Below are positions 15,226-16,939 of a DNA stretch of 16,939 nucleotides, piece by piece. The notes under the pieces were generated by a model that did not search any database, had not been told where the DNA came from, and saw only the letters and a list, made by a program, of their open reading frames with translations. The first letter of the stretch is position 1; every line of letters begins with the position of its first letter. Origin of the DNA: Planctomycetaceae bacterium (GTDB lineage Bacteria; Planctomycetota; Planctomycetia; Pirellulales; Thermoguttaceae); NCBI GenBank assembly GCA_009776995.1, contig WRMR01000030.1:1-16939 (forward strand), written 5' to 3'. Both the position numbers and the translations under genes were made by a program.

Positions 15226-16059
15226 TTAAAACAAGCGTTGCTGAGGCTGGTATGGCGGGTAAAATACTCCAATAATCGTAAAAGGATTGGGGGCACGCTT
15301 ATGCCACTCGAAGGTTGTTCCCAGAAACAGGTAAACATCTCTTTCTTTCACAATCCAATCAAAATATTTTTGTCGCACTTGTTGGACGGCCTTTTCTTGA
15401 TTGCCGTTTGTCGCTCTGAGACAATTCCAGTAAAGCACTCCGACTTCCCAGTCGATAATCTTCAACGTGCGTTCTTTTCCTGTCACATCTGTCAACCGAT
15501 AAGAAAAATGATAAGGAACTTTTTCGACAACATTCAATTCCTTTCTGATGTCTTCCGGGGTTTGAAACAGGGTCTGTTGACGGGATTTTGCTTCCAACTT
15601 GTCGAGTTTAACTTGCGGCCAATCCGGGGCAGTTTTTTCTATGACAAATTCAAGAATCTCCTGTGGTTTGAAACTTGCCAGCGAAAGATTGATTTGCTCA
15701 TCTTTGGCTTGTGCAATCAATTCATCCACGTTGGTGAAGACAGGCGAGTTTTCGTGAAAAATCAATTGCCGTCGTTCGTGCCAATCTTTGATTTCTTTGC
15801 CCAAGACAATATCATCCGTACAGAGGACCCGGTGACTTTCCGGCCTGAAATCTTTTGCATTGCGCACAAGCGGCAACGACATCCACTGATGCTTTTTATA
15901 CTGATGTTCATTTTCCAACATGCGAAATGGTACAGGATAAATTCGTATCCAGCGGCCTTCTTCGGTAATACCAGCCGTACAAACGGTTTCCACGTATTTT
16001 TCCGATAGAGTCGGATATGTTTTGACGGTAATAAAAACGTTTGTCTGCTTCGTCGTCAT
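15226..16059 (-). CDS. Conserved-looking partner of DUF488, function unknown
   Basis: A 277-aa soluble protein. The N-terminus has VKTYPTLSEKYVETVCTAGI followed by EEGRWIRIYPVPFR (34-46) and YKKHQWMSLPLVRN (54-67). The C-terminus has KIIDWEVGVLYWN and ends with YLFLGTTFEWH...FTIIGVFYPP. The Cys-x-Ala-Gly...Gly-x-Trp-Ile-Arg pattern resembles what I remember of 'dual OB domain' proteins, which would suggest nucleic acid or nucleotide binding; this is a recollection and not a proven match. ATG 16059 begins 5 nt after the DUF488 stop; a GTG at 16068 would overlap that stop by 4 nt (GTGA). The two proteins are therefore translationally coupled and probably act together. Base composition is visibly more AT-rich than the secreted-enzyme genes, suggesting acquisition by transfer. 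Confidence 0.75.
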   Translation of the reverse strand: MTTKQTNVFITVKTYPTLSEKYVETVCTAGITEEGRWIRIYPVPFRMLENEHQYKKHQWMSLPLVRNAKDFRPESHRVLCTDDIVLGKEIKDWHERRQLIFHENSPVFTNVDELIAQAKDEQINLSLASFKPQEILEFVIEKTAPDWPQVKLDKLEAKSRQQTLFQTPEDIRKELNVVEKVPYHFSYRLTDVTGKERTLKIIDWEVGVLYWNCLRATNGNQEKAVQQVRQKYFDWIVKERDVYLFLGTTFEWHKRAPNPFTIIGVFYPPYQPQQRLF

Positions 16060-16064
16060 CCAAA

Positions 16065-16538
16065 TCACAAATATTTTTTCAGAAATCCTGTTTGATTGGA
16101 AATCACTATCGCCAGACGTGTGCGATGACAACACTCCCGATCATTTTCAAAACAAAGTAATGCAGACGGCATTTTTTCCAACAACTTCGCCACGATTTTC
16201 ATTTGCTCTGTGGCATGGGGCAATATCTCTGATTCATACTCGTCGAATAAATGCTGATAATCCGACTTGGAGTTCAACACTCGACGCATGGAAGCTGGAA
16301 TACCCAGTTCAGGGAAGTGGAAATAATCGATTTCTGCAACGGACAAGCGACCTGCGAGTTGTTTTTTAGAAAAACCCGGTTTTCTGGAAATCGGATTGCA
16401 TCTCACGTCAAGAATCTGTTTGATACCCGCATCATTTAATCTGCGCAAAAACGTTTCAAACGACAATCCTTCATAGCCGATTGTGTAAATGACCGTTTTA
16501 CATTGGACTGCCGTGTTTTTTGTTGCAACGCTTATCAT
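16065..16538 (-). CDS. DUF488 domain protein
   Basis: A 157-aa cytoplasmic protein of the DUF488 family, whose biochemical activity is unsettled. Family hallmarks are YTIGYEG (18-24), LDVRCNPISRKPGFS (43-57), FHFPELGIP (73-81) and the C-terminal LLCFENDRECCHR (127-139) with its conserved Glu, Cys and His-Arg. Length is typical (about 120-190 aa). ATG 16538 is supported by AGGAGG 5 nt upstream, and a sigma-70 promoter lies at 16590-16618. It is the first gene of a tight two-gene unit with the protein at 15226-16059. The first 13 residues precede the usual family start, so a later start is conceivable, but the RBS argues against it. Confidence 0.88.
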   Translation of the reverse strand: MISVATKNTAVQCKTVIYTIGYEGLSFETFLRRLNDAGIKQILDVRCNPISRKPGFSKKQLAGRLSVAEIDYFHFPELGIPASMRRVLNSKSDYQHLFDEYESEILPHATEQMKIVAKLLEKMPSALLCFENDRECCHRTRLAIVISNQTGFLKKYL

Positions 16539-16589
16539 TACTGCCTCCTTGTATCTACGATAATCGAATCAAACAATAAATGCAAGGAA

Positions 16590-16618
16590 ATTGTATGAAA
16601 TTTAGCGAAATCAATCAA
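16590..16618 (-). promoter_or_regulatory. Sigma-70 promoter of the DUF488 cassette
   Basis: Minus strand TTGATT (16618-16613), 17-nt spacer, TACAAT (16595-16590). Predicted start near 16583 gives a 45-nt leader carrying AAGGAGG before ATG 16538. Confidence 0.55.
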
Positions 16619-16628
16619 GTGCAATGTG

Positions 16629-16811
16629 TCAACCTTCCACCATCCCAATCTCTTCTTCCTTCAAATCATACAACTCATCAACCAGGGCGTCAATCTGTTG
16701 GTCGGGGACGGCGATGCCGCAGGGTGTAGTCAAATTGAGTGCGCGCGATTTTGGCGAATTCCAGTACGCTTTCCATTGATTTCCGCAGAGCATGGCGCAG
16801 AGGGTGGCCAA
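16629..16811 (-). pseudogene. Possible C-terminal scrap of a type II-like DNA methyltransferase
   Basis: The last 23 residues, QQIDALVDELYDLKEEEIGM plus VEG and stop, resemble the C-terminal tail found on many Eco57I-like restriction-modification methylases (IDxLVYxLYGLTxEEIxIVEG). The residues before it do not fit such a protein, and upstream homology is split into other frames, so this would be a remnant. Only this short tail supports the call. The rest of the interval to the right edge (16812-16939) shows nothing that I can name. Confidence 0.35.
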
Positions 16812-16939
16812 GTTGTTGACGTGCCGGACACGCCTTATGGAGTGCGTCCGATGTATATTGCCTAAGATACCAAATAGGCGATAGATACCTTGATAACAAT
16901 GTTCAAGATAAAGCAGAATTGACCCAAAATTTAGGAACA

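Noticed and set aside
14569..16008. Long plus-strand frame of 479 codons
   Set aside because: It is antisense to both the membrane protein and the DUF488 partner, crosses their boundary, and resembles nothing.
16850..16895. Two copies of agatacc near the right edge
   Set aside because: A 7-base direct repeat in AT-rich sequence is too short to support a repeat or attachment site.

Overview
The window reads as a chromosomal segment of a planctomycete, probably a Pirellulales relative. The reasons are an ISAzo13-type ('Rhodopirellula transposase') fragment, a very long planctomycete-like flagellin beside csrA, several secreted hydrolases with N-terminal signal peptides, generally weak Shine-Dalgarno signals and mid-range GC. 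The lineage is an inference from family content. No rRNA, tRNA or CRISPR array was seen.

Layout. (1) 1-3115, minus: 5' part of a giant flagellin gene that runs off the left edge (1,038 codons without reaching the C-terminal domain). (2) 3645-3833, minus: csrA with its own terminator, so the flagellin and its likely translational regulator are adjacent. (3) 4066-7528, minus: a three-gene run led by a near-consensus promoter at 7630-7658. It holds a secreted alpha/beta-hydrolase-fold protein that has lost its serine nucleophile, hisB (overlapping or abutting it) and an AlbA_2/GHKL-type putative regulator. (4) 8071-10248, plus: a DacZ-like diadenylate cyclase followed 48 bp later by a secreted beta-lactamase-family serine hydrolase and a terminator. 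(5) 10374-11055: a short palindromic element (possible MITE) abutting the C-terminal half of an ISAzo13 transposase. (6) 11089-13458, minus: a large secreted esterase/peptidase-like alpha/beta hydrolase, with a good promoter overlapped by a perfect inverted repeat. (7) 13624-15126, minus: a four-helix membrane protein of unknown function. (8) 15226-16538, minus: a compact, AT-richer cassette of a DUF488 protein and a tightly coupled partner of unknown function, with its own promoter and strong RBS. A possible methyltransferase C-terminal scrap lies upstream.

How the parts may work together. CsrA next to flagellin fits the known CsrA-hag regulatory logic. The diadenylate cyclase beside a PBP/beta-lactamase-fold enzyme may reflect the known c-di-AMP/cell-envelope link, but that is inference. 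The best candidates for something undescribed are the DUF488 + partner cassette, the flagellin with modular repeats and cysteines, and the catalytically degenerate hydrolase coupled to hisB.
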